Shown in pieces: positions 11,913-20,846 of a stretch of DNA of 64,000 bases; within the stretch, counting starts at the first letter, position 1, and each line of letters opens with the position of its first letter. Under the pieces are notes generated by a model. It ran no database searches and had not been told where the DNA came from. It worked only from the letters and a program-made list of their open reading frames with translations. The position numbers and the translations under genes are program-made. This stretch comes from Microbacterium murale (GTDB lineage: Bacteria; Actinomycetota; Actinomycetes; Actinomycetales; Microbacteriaceae), in the NCBI RefSeq assembly GCF_030815955.1, contig NZ_JAUSXK010000001.1:62001-126000 (forward strand), read 5' to 3'.

Positions 11913-13910
11913 GATGTCCTCAATTCGGCCGTGGACAGCACGTCGGCGATGTCGTCGACGGCCCACGGGTTCTGCAGTGATGTCGTGTCTCCGAGCGCCT
12001 TGGGCTCCCGGCCGGCGCGTCGATCCTGTTCAGCCTCCCACAGCTGCGCGAGGAGGCGACGCATGATCTTGCCAGAGCGCGTCTTGGGCAGGTCGGGGAC
12101 GACGACGATGTGCTTCGGCTTGGCGACCGGTCCGATCGCATGCGCGACCTGATCGCGAAGAGCGGATGCCGTCACCGCTGCCGAACCCGACGGCGTCACG
12201 AACGCCACCACGGCCTGGCCTGTGATCGGGTCGGAGACACCTGCCGTCCCGGCCTCCCCCACGCTCTCGTGAGCCACGAGAGCGGATTCGATCTCGATCG
12301 TGGAGAGCCGGTGGCCGGAGATGTTCACGACGTCGTCGAGTCGGCCGAGGATCCAGATGTGACCGTCGGCGTCCTTCGTCGCGCCGTCACCGGCGACGTA
12401 GTATCCACCGAATTCGCCGTGACCGGCGTAGGTCGACCAATAGGAGTCGCGGTAGCGCTGCGGATCGCCCCAGACGGTGCGCGCCATGCCTGGCCAAGGT
12501 TCGACGCACGACCAGTGTTCCGGATCGCCCTGGTGCGACCTCGTCACCGTTCTCGTCGACGACTGTGGCGTCGATACCGGGCAGAGGCACCGTCGCCGAT
12601 CCCGGCTTCAGCGTCGTCACGCCCGGAAGCGGCGCGATCATCGCGGCCCCCGTCTCTGACTGCCACCAGGTGTCGACGATCGGCAGTTCATCGCGGCCGT
12701 GGTTGCGGCGGAACCAGATCCACGCCTCCGGGTTGATCGCCTCACCGACCGTGCCGAGCAGGCGCAGGCTGGAGAGGTCGTGCCCCGCGGGAAGATGCGC
12801 GCCGAACCACGTCATGAACGTGCGGATCAGCGTGGGTGCCGTGTAGTAGACGGTGACGCCGTAGCGTTCGATGATCTCGAGGTGCCGCTCTTTGTTCGGA
12901 GTGTCCGGCGTGCCCTCGTAGATGACCTGCGTGAGCCCGTTGGAGAGGGGCCCGTAGATCTCGTAGGTGTGCGCGGTGACCCAGGCGAGGTCCGCCGTGC
13001 ACCAGTGCACGTCATCGGGCTTAACGTCGAAATGCGCCCAGTGCGCCCAGCTCGTATGCGTCAGGTAGCCGCCGGAGGTGTGAACAAGCCCCTTCGGCTT
13101 CCCGGTGGTGCCGGAGGTGTAGATGATGAAGAGCGGATGCTCGGCATCGAACGGCTGCGCGTCGTGCGCGTCGGAGGCGGTGTCGACGACGTCATGCCAC
13201 CAGACGTCGCGTCCCTCGATCCAGGGCACTTCCTGGCCGGTGCGGCGGAGCACGAGGACATGCTCGAGGTCGGGCAGGTCGGCGGCGGCGATATCGGCCG
13301 TCGACTTGACTTCGGTCGCCGCTCCCCTGCGGTACTGGCCGTCGCTGGTGACGAGGAGCTTCGCGCCGGTGTCTGCGAGGCGGAAGCGCACGGCCTCGGC
13401 TGAGAACCCACCGAAGACGAGCGAGTGCACGGCACCGATCCGCGCGCACGCGAGCGTGATCACGATCGTCTCGACGAGCACCGGAAGGTAGATCACGACG
13501 CGGTCGCCCGGCCCGACGCCGAGGGAGAGCAGCGCGTTGGCCGCCTGCGCGACTCGACGCTGCAGATCGGCGTAGGTCACGGTGGTGCGGTCGCCGGGCT
13601 CTCCTTCGAAGTGCAGGGCGACCTTGTCGCCGCGTCCGGCCACGACGTGACGGTCGACGCAGTTGTACGCGACGTTGAGCTTTCCGCCGACGAACCAGCG
13701 GGCCGCGGGGATCGCACCCTCGGTCGGCGGCTCCCACTCATGAGCGGTGTGCCACGGCTCGAACCAGTCGAGCCGCTGGGCCGCCCGCTCCCAGAACGCG
13801 ATCGGGTCGGCATCCGCTTCGACGTAGACGTCGGCCGTGACGTTCGCCTGCGCGGTGAATCCGGCCGGAGGTGCGTATTCGCGGGTCTCCAGAAGTCGTG
13901 CTTCTGTCAC
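11909..13910 (-). pseudogene. acsA: Acetyl-CoA synthetase, interrupted by a one-base frameshift
   Basis: AMP-forming acetate-CoA ligase. Residues 1 to about 470 are read in one frame from GTG 13910 (YTSGTTGKPKG adenylation loop, DTWWQSETG, VDENGDEVAPG). The C-terminal domain continues in another frame from PWPGMARTVWGDP to TRSGKIMRR with the catalytic lysine. The frames join at about 12501-12510; removing one base restores a 666-aa protein, the normal length. As written, the first frame runs on to a stop at 12387. The start is 2 bases after the permease stop and the end overlaps metY by 4 bp. Either a sequence error or a real mutation. Confidence 0.9.
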
Positions 13911-13912
13911 TC

Positions 13913-14773
13913 TCAGGCCCACTTCTTGAGCAGGTGCTTCTCGACCAGCGCGAGAATCCCGTTCGTGATCGTCCCCAGCAGTGCGAGCAGCACGATCGAG
14001 AGCAGGATGCGATCGACTCGTCCTGTGCTCTGCGAGTCCGTGAGCAGGAAGCCGAGTCCCATCGAGGAAGCGATGAGCTCGGCCGCGACGAGGAACAGCC
14101 ATGCCTGCGCGAGGGCGAGGCGCAGCCCCGAGACCACGGAAGGAACCACAGCAGGAAGTTGGACGGTGCGGAACAGCGACCAGCCGCGCAGGCTGAATGA
14201 ACGTCCTGCCTCGACCAGCTGCGGGTCGACATGACGCAGCGCCGAGGCGACAGTCGTGTACACGGGGAAGAACGCACCGATCGCGATCAGCGTGACCTTC
14301 GACTCCTCGCCGATCTGCAGCCACAGGATGAGCAGCGGCACCCACGCCAGCGAAGGCACGGCACGGACGGCTGCGAGCGTCGGGCTGAGCAGCACATCTC
14401 CGAGCCGGGAGAGGCCGACGACCCCCGCGATGGCGAGGCCGATCACGGATCCGATCGCGAATCCCAGCAGAACACGCTGCACCGAGATCGCGATGTGCGT
14501 CCAGAGTTGGCCGGACTCGGCCAACTCGACGCCCGCGGTGAAGACGGATGCAGGCGTGGGGAGGCGGTACGGCGGCACCATGCCGCTCGCGGTGACGACC
14601 TGCCACGCGACGAGGATGACGACGGGCAGGATCAGCCCGGCGGCGACACGCACGACGGTGCGGTCCCAGATGCCTCGGGTGCCGGCATCCGACCGCCGAC
14701 CCGCTGAGGCACCGGGCAGCTCGAGCGCACGCTTGGCGCCCTCGAGTGCCGCTGCGTCGGCGAAGTCCGTCAT
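13913..14773 (-). CDS. ABC transporter permease, nitrate/sulfonate/taurine type
   Basis: 286-aa permease of the SsuC/TauC type with about six hydrophobic segments. The EAA loop that contacts the ATPase is visible as ALRHVDPQLVEAGRSFSLRG in the middle, and the N-terminal third has the usual YRLPTPASV segment before the second helix. The ATG overlaps the substrate-binding protein stop by 4 bp. Together with the next two genes it forms a complete importer. Substrate not certain: sulfonates, taurine, nitrate and riboflavin or thiamine precursors are all handled by this family. Confidence 0.9.
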   Translation of the reverse strand: MTDFADAAALEGAKRALELPGASAGRRSDAGTRGIWDRTVVRVAAGLILPVVILVAWQVVTASGMVPPYRLPTPASVFTAGVELAESGQLWTHIAISVQRVLLGFAIGSVIGLAIAGVVGLSRLGDVLLSPTLAAVRAVPSLAWVPLLILWLQIGEESKVTLIAIGAFFPVYTTVASALRHVDPQLVEAGRSFSLRGWSLFRTVQLPAVVPSVVSGLRLALAQAWLFLVAAELIASSMGLGFLLTDSQSTGRVDRILLSIVLLALLGTITNGILALVEKHLLKKWA

Positions 14774-15810
14774 TCGCCCTTGGCCGCCTTCTCGGCGAAG
14801 GTGGCGTTCACGATCGTCTCGAGCGCCTTGTCAACCGACTCCTGACCGCCCTGCACATCGCCGGAGTCGACGAGCACGGGTGCGATCTTCTCGAGGACCT
14901 CGATCTGCGCATCGCCGGGGATGCCGTTCACGTCGAGGTTGGAACGCTCTTCGATCACTGTCGTCGCGACCTCGATGTCGATTCCGGCGACCTCTGCGAG
15001 CAGCGCCGCGGTCTCCTCGGGGTTCTCGAGCGCCCAGACGCGTGCCTGCTCGTAGGCGTCGACGACGGCCTGTGCGAGGTCGGCGTGGTTGTTGATGAAG
15101 TCCTCGGTGGCGTTGAGGAAGCCGTAGGTGTTGAAGTCGACGTTGCGGTAGATGAGCTGATCGCCCGACTCAACCTCAGCGGCGGCCATGATCGGGTCAA
15201 GGCCCGCCCAGGCATCGACGGAGCCGCCGTCGAGAGCGGCGCGGCCGTCGGCATGCTGCAGGTTCTGCACCTCCACGTCGTCGAGCGAGAGGCCGCCCTC
15301 TTCGAGCGCCTGCAACAGGAAGAAGTACGGGTCGGTGCCCTTGGTCGCGGCGATCGAGGTGCCGGCGAGGTCTTCGAGCGATGTGATGCCGCTGTCGGGC
15401 CCGACGACGATCGCCGACCACTCCGGCTGCGAGTAGATGTCGATGACCTGAATCGGCGAGCCGTTGGCGCGTGCGAGCAACGCCGCCGATCCTGCCGTCG
15501 ATCCCACGTCGACCGAGCCGGACCGCAGCAGCTCGTTGGCCTTGTTCGACCCGGCGGACTGCACCCACTCGACCTCGACGTCATCGCCGAGGATGTCTTC
15601 GAGGATGCCCTGGTCCTTGACGACGAGGCTGAGCGGGTTGTAGGTCGCGAAGTCGACGGTGAGTGTGTCGGAGGACCAGTCTCCCGACGCGGCGGAATCG
15701 TCAGGGGCGGACGCGTCCGCGTTCTCTCCGGCGACGCAGCCAGTGGCGACGAGCATCATCGTTCCCGCGATGGCGATCGCAGGGACGATTCGGCGGGTGA
15801 TGGTGCTCAT
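14770..15810 (-). CDS. ABC transporter substrate-binding lipoprotein, sulfonate/nitrate type
   Basis: 346-aa lipoprotein. The N-terminus has a hydrophobic signal sequence ending in the lipobox VATGC (Cys25), then an acidic/serine-rich linker. The body resembles SsuA/TauA/NMT1 proteins: ANELLRSGSVDVGSTAGSA, a TSIAATKGTDPYFFLLQAL segment and DAWAGLDPI. It captures the substrate outside the membrane for the permease. It overlaps the ATPase gene upstream and the permease downstream by 4 bp each. The link to methionine genes suggests a sulfur source, by inference. Confidence 0.9.
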   Translation of the reverse strand: MSTITRRIVPAIAIAGTMMLVATGCVAGENADASAPDDSAASGDWSSDTLTVDFATYNPLSLVVKDQGILEDILGDDVEVEWVQSAGSNKANELLRSGSVDVGSTAGSAALLARANGSPIQVIDIYSQPEWSAIVVGPDSGITSLEDLAGTSIAATKGTDPYFFLLQALEEGGLSLDDVEVQNLQHADGRAALDGGSVDAWAGLDPIMAAAEVESGDQLIYRNVDFNTYGFLNATEDFINNHADLAQAVVDAYEQARVWALENPEETAALLAEVAGIDIEVATTVIEERSNLDVNGIPGDAQIEVLEKIAPVLVDSGDVQGGQESVDKALETIVNATFAEKAAKGE

Positions 15811-16661
15811 CGGGTCTCCTCGGTGGAAATGCGGTGGTGGGTGTTCACGCCGAGCCCTTCGAGAAGGTCGGCGCGAAGGTCCGCGAGGCCGCGATCGGCG
15901 CGGTCACGCGGGCGGATGCCCGGCACGGTGATGGTGCGCGCGACGGACGTCGCATCCGTGTCGGCTTCGTCGACGAGCGAGCGCAGCAGCAGCACGCGGT
16001 CGGCGAGATAGAGGGCTTCCTCGACGTCATGGGTGACGAGGAGGACGGTCGTCGGTTCTGCCGCGTGGATCTCGAGCAGAAGGTCCTGCATCCGCAGGCG
16101 CGTGAGGGCATCGAGCGCCCCGAACGGCTCATCGAGCAGGAGCACTCCAGGGTTGCGTGCGAGGGCGCGGGCGAGTGAGGCGCGCTGCGCCATTCCTCCG
16201 GACACTTCACGCGGATGCTGGTCTGCCGCGTGGTCCAGGCCGACCAGGTGCAGCAGTTCCCGCACGCGCTCGCGCTTGTCGCGACGGCGCGTACCGCGTG
16301 GCAGTCCGAGCTCGACGTTCTGGGCGAGCGTGCGCCATGGCAGCAGCCGTGGCTCCTGGAACGCGATGGCAGTGCGTTCGTCGGTGTCGGTGACACCGGT
16401 GCCATCGAGACTGATGCGTCCGCCCGTCGGAGCGTCCAGCCCTCCGACGAGGCGCAGGAGCGTCGACTTGCCGCAGCCGGACGGACCGACGACTGCGACG
16501 ATCTCGCCGGCCGCCAACTCGACGTCGACTCCGCGCAGGACTTCGCGTCGCCCCTCCGGCATGGGGAAGCCGCGCTCGATGTTCTCGAGGCGGACGGCAT
16601 TCGCCGCACCCACGACGACCGGCGCGTTGCCGGTGCGCGGAGCAAGGAGTGCGGAAGTCAT
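15807..16661 (-). CDS. ABC transporter ATP-binding protein, sulfonate/nitrate type
   Basis: 284-aa ATPase of the SsuB/TauB type and first gene of the six-gene operon. Walker A is VGPSGCGKST, the Q-loop is FQEPRLLPWRT, the signature is EVSGGMAQRASLARAL and Walker B is LLLDEPFGALD. These are the classic features of this importer group. ATG 16661 (MTSALLAP) is preferred to an in-frame ATG eight codons upstream because family members start near here, though no strong ribosome binding site is visible. A TTACG/CGTAA inverted repeat lies 30-47 bases upstream. Confidence 0.92.
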   Translation of the reverse strand: MTSALLAPRTGNAPVVVGAANAVRLENIERGFPMPEGRREVLRGVDVELAAGEIVAVVGPSGCGKSTLLRLVGGLDAPTGGRISLDGTGVTDTDERTAIAFQEPRLLPWRTLAQNVELGLPRGTRRRDKRERVRELLHLVGLDHAADQHPREVSGGMAQRASLARALARNPGVLLLDEPFGALDALTRLRMQDLLLEIHAAEPTTVLLVTHDVEEALYLADRVLLLRSLVDEADTDATSVARTITVPGIRPRDRADRGLADLRADLLEGLGVNTHHRISTEETR

Positions 16662-16690
16662 ACCGCTATCGTCCAGGAGGCGCACCCATG

Positions 16691-16708
16691 TTACGAAAGC
16701 GAGCGTAA
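16691..16708. promoter_or_regulatory. Inverted repeat upstream of the ABC-acsA-metY operon
   Basis: TTACG-N8-CGTAA, 30-47 bases before the start of the ATPase gene. Candidate operator for a sulfur or methionine regulator; no matching known site was recognised. Confidence 0.35.
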
Positions 16709-16742
16709 TGTTCCGTCACGCAGCAGCGCACGGCGCATACGC

Positions 16743-16778
16743 AGAACGGGCCGTCACCCGGAGGTGACGACCCGTTCT
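16743..16778 (-). terminator. Hairpin terminator after rpsA
   Basis: Strong inverted repeat: AGAACGGG (16743-16750) pairs with CCCGTTCT (16771-16778), and inside it GTCACC (16753-16758) pairs with GGTGAC (16763-16768). It starts 14 bases after the rpsA stop. There is no T-tract, as is common in high-GC actinobacteria. Confidence 0.75.
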
Positions 16779-16791
16779 GTGAATGGCGTGC

Positions 16792-18246
16792 TTACGCGTT
16801 GCCGCCCGAGAGCTTCTCGCGCAGAGCCGCGAGAGCCTCGTCGTCAGCAAGCGTTCCGGCGCCGGAGTCGCTCGTGAAGGTCTGTGCTGCAGCGAAGTCA
16901 TCGCCTGCAGCGGCCTCGGCCTCGGCTGCCTTGGCAACCGCGACCTTGTGAGCCTCCCAGCGGGTCTGGGCTGCAGCGTACTCCTGCTCCCATGCCTCGC
17001 GTGCGGAGTCGAAGCCTTCCTTCCACGCACCGGTCTCGGGGTCGAAGCCCTCCGGGTACTTGTACTCGCCGTTCTCGTCGTACTCGGCGAGCATGCCGTA
17101 CAGAGCCGGGTCGAACTCGGTGCCGTTGGGGTCGACCGACTCGTTGGCCTGCTTGAGCGACAGCGAGATGCGGCGACGCTCGAGGTCGATGTCGATGACC
17201 TTGACGAAGACCTCTTCGCCGACGGACACGACCTGCTCAGCCAGCTCGACGTGCTTGCTGGAGAGCTCGGAGATGTGCACGAGGCCCTCGATGCCGTCTG
17301 CGACGCGGACGAACGCACCGAACGGAACGAGCTTGGTGACCTTGCCCGGTGCGATCTGGCCGATCGCGTGGGTGCGGGCGAAGACCTGCCACGGGTCCTC
17401 CTGCGTCGCCTTCAGCGACAGGGAGACGCGCTCGCGGTCGAGGTCCACCTCGAGGATCTCGACGGTGACCTCCTGGCCGACCTCGACGACCTCGGATGCG
17501 TGCTCGATGTGCTTCCAGGACAGCTCGGAGACGTGCACGAGACCGTCAACGCCACCCAGGTCGACGAACGCACCGAAGTTGACGATCGACGAGACCGTGC
17601 CCTTGCGGACCTGGCCCTTGTGGAGGTTGTTGAGGAACGTCGTGCGCGACTCGGACTGCGTCTGCTCGAGCAGAGCACGGCGCGAGAGGACAACGTTGTT
17701 GCGGTTCTTGTCCAGCTCGAGGATCTTCGCCTCGATCTCCTGGCCCAGGTACGGGGTCAGGTCGCGGACGCGACGCAGCTCGATGAGCGATGCCGGCAGG
17801 AAGCCACGGAGGCCGATGTCGACGATGAGTCCGCCCTTGACGACCTCGATGACGGTACCGGTGACGACTCCGTCGTCTTCCTTGATCTTCTCGACGTCGC
17901 CCCAAGCGCGCTCGTACTGCGCACGCTTCTTGGACAGGATCAGACGGCCTTCCTTGTCCTCCTTCTGGAGAACAAGAGCCTCGACCTCGTCGCCGACCTT
18001 GACGACCTCGTTGGGGTCGACGTCGTGCTTGATGGAGAGTTCACGGGAGGGGATGACACCCTCGGTCTTGTATCCGACGTCGAGCAGAACCTCATCGCGG
18101 TCGATCTTGACGATCGTTCCTTCGATGATGTCGCCGTCGTTGAAGAACTTCAGAGTCTTCTCGACCGCGGCCAGGAAGTCCTCAGCAGATCCGATGTCGT
18201 TGATGGCGACCTGCTTGGTGGCCGGGGCGGTCGTTGCGGTAGTCAT
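16792..18246 (-). CDS. rpsA: 30S ribosomal protein S1
   Basis: RNA-binding protein of the small ribosomal subunit, 484 aa, with four S1 domains (roughly residues 38-107, 125-190, 210-280 and 295-365) as in other actinobacteria; the middle repeats share GFVHVSELS-like blocks (DGLVHVSELSWKH, EGLVHISELSSKH). An acidic, alanine-rich tail follows. ATG 18246 (MTTATTAPATKQVAIND) matches the family start; an AAGGA lies 11 bases upstream. It has its own promoter region and a strong hairpin terminator. Where transcripts lack leaders, S1 may matter less for initiation, but that is inference. Confidence 0.97.
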   Translation of the reverse strand: MTTATTAPATKQVAINDIGSAEDFLAAVEKTLKFFNDGDIIEGTIVKIDRDEVLLDVGYKTEGVIPSRELSIKHDVDPNEVVKVGDEVEALVLQKEDKEGRLILSKKRAQYERAWGDVEKIKEDDGVVTGTVIEVVKGGLIVDIGLRGFLPASLIELRRVRDLTPYLGQEIEAKILELDKNRNNVVLSRRALLEQTQSESRTTFLNNLHKGQVRKGTVSSIVNFGAFVDLGGVDGLVHVSELSWKHIEHASEVVEVGQEVTVEILEVDLDRERVSLSLKATQEDPWQVFARTHAIGQIAPGKVTKLVPFGAFVRVADGIEGLVHISELSSKHVELAEQVVSVGEEVFVKVIDIDLERRRISLSLKQANESVDPNGTEFDPALYGMLAEYDENGEYKYPEGFDPETGAWKEGFDSAREAWEQEYAAAQTRWEAHKVAVAKAAEAEAAAGDDFAAAQTFTSDSGAGTLADDEALAALREKLSGGNA

Positions 18247-18310
18247 GTAGTGGGTTGTCCTTGTTGGGTGGGTACTCGGGCTACGGGCGCTCATGCACGC
18301 ATGAGTGATC

Positions 18311-18339
18311 GCCTTAAGCGAATGGATTTGGATTTTCAA
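18311..18339 (-). promoter_or_regulatory. Candidate rpsA promoter
   Basis: TTGAAA (18334-18339) and TAAGGC (18311-18316) on the minus strand with a 17-bp spacer. This gives an untranslated leader of about 55-60 bases before rpsA. Confidence 0.45.
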
Positions 18340-18442
18340 CCACCGGGCATGCGAGTGCACGCCACGAGTGACACTTCAGATTATCAGAGAATCATCGAGA
18401 ACGCTGCTGTGGATAACTCCGACGGATGCCGGAGCTTCGCGT

Positions 18443-18448
18443 TACCGT
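18443..18448 (+). promoter_or_regulatory. -10 box of the lipoprotein gene (leaderless)
   Basis: TACCGT 6 bases before the GTG at 18455. The rest of the 18247-18454 gap holds the rpsA promoter and nothing else that I recognise. Confidence 0.5.
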
Positions 18449-18454
18449 GATCGG

Positions 18455-19003
18455 GTGACTCTCCCCCGATCGAAGTCGACCCGGATCAGGATGCTGACGC
18501 TACTCGCACTGACCGCGGCGGCGCTGAGCGCCTGCACCCCGACTCCAGAGCCGACACCGACACCGACCGCCGCGTTCGCGTCGGAGGAGGAAGCCTTCGC
18601 CGCGGCAGAGGAGGTTTATCGGGCTTACAACGATGCGTTGAATGAAGTCGACGTAAGCGACGCTAGTACTTTCGAAGCGCTTTACGCACTGACGAGCGGC
18701 GACTTTGAAGCAGCTGACCGCAAGACTTTCTCTCAGCTACAGGCCGAGAACTACACACTTTGGGGCGAGGCACGCGTTGCCCTGTTCCAAGGAAAGGAAG
18801 CCACGGAGCCATATAAGGAGATAACCGCGCTCGTCTGCGTCGACGTCAGCAATTCCGGAATCTCTGACGAGAAAGGAAGATCAGTAGTCCCCAGTGATCG
18901 TCCCGACATCAATGCTCTACGAGTGACATTTGTGAATGCTGGTGGCGACTTACTCATTGACCACGCCGATCGCGAAGAGAGCAGTTCGTGCGCCTCTTCG
19001 TAG
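18455..19003 (+). CDS. Lipoprotein of unknown function
   Basis: 182-aa predicted lipoprotein. After a basic N-terminus there is a hydrophobic stretch ending in the lipobox ALSAC, followed by a proline/threonine linker (TPTPEPTPTPT). The mature part has a helical segment rich in Glu and Ala (SEEEAFAAAEEVYRAYNDALNEV) and a later beta-rich region with one cysteine near the end of each part. No family recognised. Bases 18600-18960 are visibly richer in A and T than the neighbours, with codons rare elsewhere, suggesting transfer or relaxed selection. The GTG start is set by the -10 box 6 bases upstream. It overlaps the next gene by 16 bp. Confidence 0.75.
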   Translation: MTLPRSKSTRIRMLTLLALTAAALSACTPTPEPTPTPTAAFASEEEAFAAAEEVYRAYNDALNEVDVSDASTFEALYALTSGDFEAADRKTFSQLQAENYTLWGEARVALFQGKEATEPYKEITALVCVDVSNSGISDEKGRSVVPSDRPDINALRVTFVNAGGDLLIDHADREESSSCASS

Positions 19004-19821
19004 TGGCGTTGGCTGTCACCGCCGCCGTGTTCGGTTCTGTGACCGACGACGACGGGGGTGTAGGAGGGCTTGACGTAATCGCGGGGATCGACCCGAACGG
19101 GGTTGTTATCGACGCCACGCAGACGACTCCAGGTCGCCCCGGCGACCCCGGCACCTCACCGATCGGCGACTGGGATTCCGATACCGACACCGACTGGACC
19201 CCGCCGACGGATTGGACGCCACCGCCGGAGTTCAACTTCCAGACATGCCTGGATAACTGGGACTCCTATATCCACTGCTTCCGGGAATCCGAGAAAGTCG
19301 AAGAAGAACCAGCGGACGAAGCCGCCGCTCCCGCGATCCCCGCCATCACGATCGCGGACGTCGCCCGATTCGCCCCGGCAGGCTCTGCCATCGCTGGTGA
19401 GCCCGACAACGTCGGAGTGGTTGGGCTGCCGACGAACTTCGTGGCGACAGCATCCGTCCACACCGTGAACGACTCGCTCTTCGGATTCCCCGTCGCGGTT
19501 CGTTTCACTCCCGCCGGTTACGACTTCAGTTTCGGCGACGGCACGACCGCGACGACCACGTCGGGAGGCCGGTCTTGGTCCGACCTCGGGCAAGCACAGT
19601 TCACCCCGACTGCCACGAGCCACACCTACGCGGAGCGCGGCACGTACTCCGCGCAGGTCGATGTGCGGTACACGGCAGAGGTCGACTTCGGGATCGGCTG
19701 GTTCCCGATCTCCGGTGAGGTCACGTCCGCCGGCTCGCCCCAGCAGATCCGCATCTTCGAAGCGCACACGGCCCTGGTCGCACACACCTGCAAGCAGGCG
19801 CCCGACTCCCCCGGCTGCTGA
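18988..19821 (+). CDS. Secreted protein with a PKD-like domain, function unknown
   Basis: 277 aa. A hydrophobic N-terminus (residues 1-16) suggests export, followed by a long acidic, proline- and tryptophan-rich low-complexity region with DWTPP repeats. The C-terminal half resembles a PKD fold: YDFSFGDGTT near residue 178 and SHTYAERGTYSAQV near 212, the usual WDFGDG and TYxxxGxYTV blocks. Cysteines are few (about residues 88, 98, 268, 277). It overlaps the lipoprotein by 16 bp, so the two are coupled and probably both act at the cell surface. Confidence 0.75.
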   Translation: MRLFVVALAVTAAVFGSVTDDDGGVGGLDVIAGIDPNGVVIDATQTTPGRPGDPGTSPIGDWDSDTDTDWTPPTDWTPPPEFNFQTCLDNWDSYIHCFRESEKVEEEPADEAAAPAIPAITIADVARFAPAGSAIAGEPDNVGVVGLPTNFVATASVHTVNDSLFGFPVAVRFTPAGYDFSFGDGTTATTTSGGRSWSDLGQAQFTPTATSHTYAERGTYSAQVDVRYTAEVDFGIGWFPISGEVTSAGSPQQIRIFEAHTALVAHTCKQAPDSPGC

Positions 19822-19874
19822 CTGCGGCCTCGGCATAGCGCGGCGCCGTCGGAGCCCTGTGCCATGCTGATTCA

Positions 19875-20795
19875 ATGAGCGACAGGCTGATGCTGCTGGA
19901 CACCGCTTCCCTATACTTTCGAGCGTTCTACGGAGTGCCCGACAAGGTCAAAGCTCCAGACGGTTCGCCCGTCAACGCCGTGCGCGGGCTGCTCGACATC
20001 ATCGCCAAGCTGGTCACGATGTACGAACCGACGCACATCGTGGCCTGCTGGGACGATGACTGGCGACCGCAGTGGCGCGTCGACCTCATCCCCAGCTACA
20101 AGGCGCATCGCGTGGTCGAGGTCGTCCCGGCCGGTCCTGACGTCGAAGAGGTGCCCGATCCGCTGGAAGTCCAGATTCCACTGATCCGCGAAACGCTGAC
20201 GGCACTCGGCATCCCGATCATCGGCGTCGCAGAGCACGAGGCCGACGACGTCATCGGCACCCTCGCAACCCTCGCCACCATGCCGGTCGACATCGTGACA
20301 GGCGACCGCGACCTGTTCCAGCTCATCGACGATGACCGGGGCATCCGCATCGTCTACACCGCCCGCGGAATGAGCAACCTCGAGACCCTCACCGAGACGA
20401 GTATCGTCGCCAAATATGGCGTCCTCCCCTCGCAGTACGCCGACTTCGCCACGATGCGCGGCGATGCCTCCGACGGCCTCCCCGGTGTGGCGGGCGTCGG
20501 CGAGAAGACCGCAGCCACTCTCTTGCAAGCCCACGGCGATCTCGACGGCATCCGCGCCGCGGCCGCGGCGGGTGAGGGCATGAGCGCTGGGCTGAGCGCC
20601 AAGGTCCTCACGGCATCCGCCTACCTGGACGTCGCGCCGACGGTCGTCGAAGTCGCACGCACGCTGGCGATCACACCACCGACCGACCCGGTACGCGCGC
20701 TCGATCCGTCCGAGGCAGACGTCGCCACTGGCCTCGCGGAGAGATGGAACCTCGGCTCATCGATGGATCGGGCGATCGCTGCTCTCGGGCGCTGA
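19875..20795 (+). CDS. Stand-alone 5'-3' exonuclease (PolA N-domain type)
   Basis: 306-aa flap endonuclease/5'-3' exonuclease equivalent to the N-terminal domain of DNA polymerase I but without the polymerase. Metal-binding acids are visible in order: LLDTASLYFRAFYG at the N-terminus, ACWDDDWRPQWR, EHEADDVIGTLA near 115-125 and VTGDRDLFQL near 137. The helix-hairpin-helix DNA-binding motif is DGLPGVAGVGEKTA. It is expected to remove RNA primers and flaps. Start ATG 19875 with a weak CATGCT box 6 bases upstream. The stop codon lies within a hairpin shared with the convergent PHP gene. Confidence 0.92.
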   Translation: MSDRLMLLDTASLYFRAFYGVPDKVKAPDGSPVNAVRGLLDIIAKLVTMYEPTHIVACWDDDWRPQWRVDLIPSYKAHRVVEVVPAGPDVEEVPDPLEVQIPLIRETLTALGIPIIGVAEHEADDVIGTLATLATMPVDIVTGDRDLFQLIDDDRGIRIVYTARGMSNLETLTETSIVAKYGVLPSQYADFATMRGDASDGLPGVAGVGEKTAATLLQAHGDLDGIRAAAAAGEGMSAGLSAKVLTASAYLDVAPTVVEVARTLAITPPTDPVRALDPSEADVATGLAERWNLGSSMDRAIAALGR

Positions 20796-20828
20796 CCGTC
20801 CGCACACCGTTCGTCTGCTCCGGTCAGC
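20791..20828. terminator. Inverted repeat between convergent genes, possible terminator
   Basis: GCTGACCG (20791-20798) and CGGTCAGC (20821-20828), perfect 8-bp arms around a 22-base loop. It includes the exonuclease stop codon and lies between convergent genes. Confidence 0.45.
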
Positions 20829-20846
20829 GAAAACCGGGGGCAAGGC

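Noticed and set aside
14746..16011. 421-codon plus-strand frame across the ABC substrate-binding and ATPase genes
   Set aside because: Spans two well-defined overlapping minus-strand genes; no start signal or motifs.
16662..16791. SAM riboswitch before the metY operon
   Set aside because: The short space is mostly the rpsA terminator; no conserved SAM-aptamer stems or loops could be traced.
16783..18450. 555-codon open frame opposite rpsA
   Set aside because: Shadow of the S1 repeats; the repeated pattern comes from the S1 domains on the other strand.
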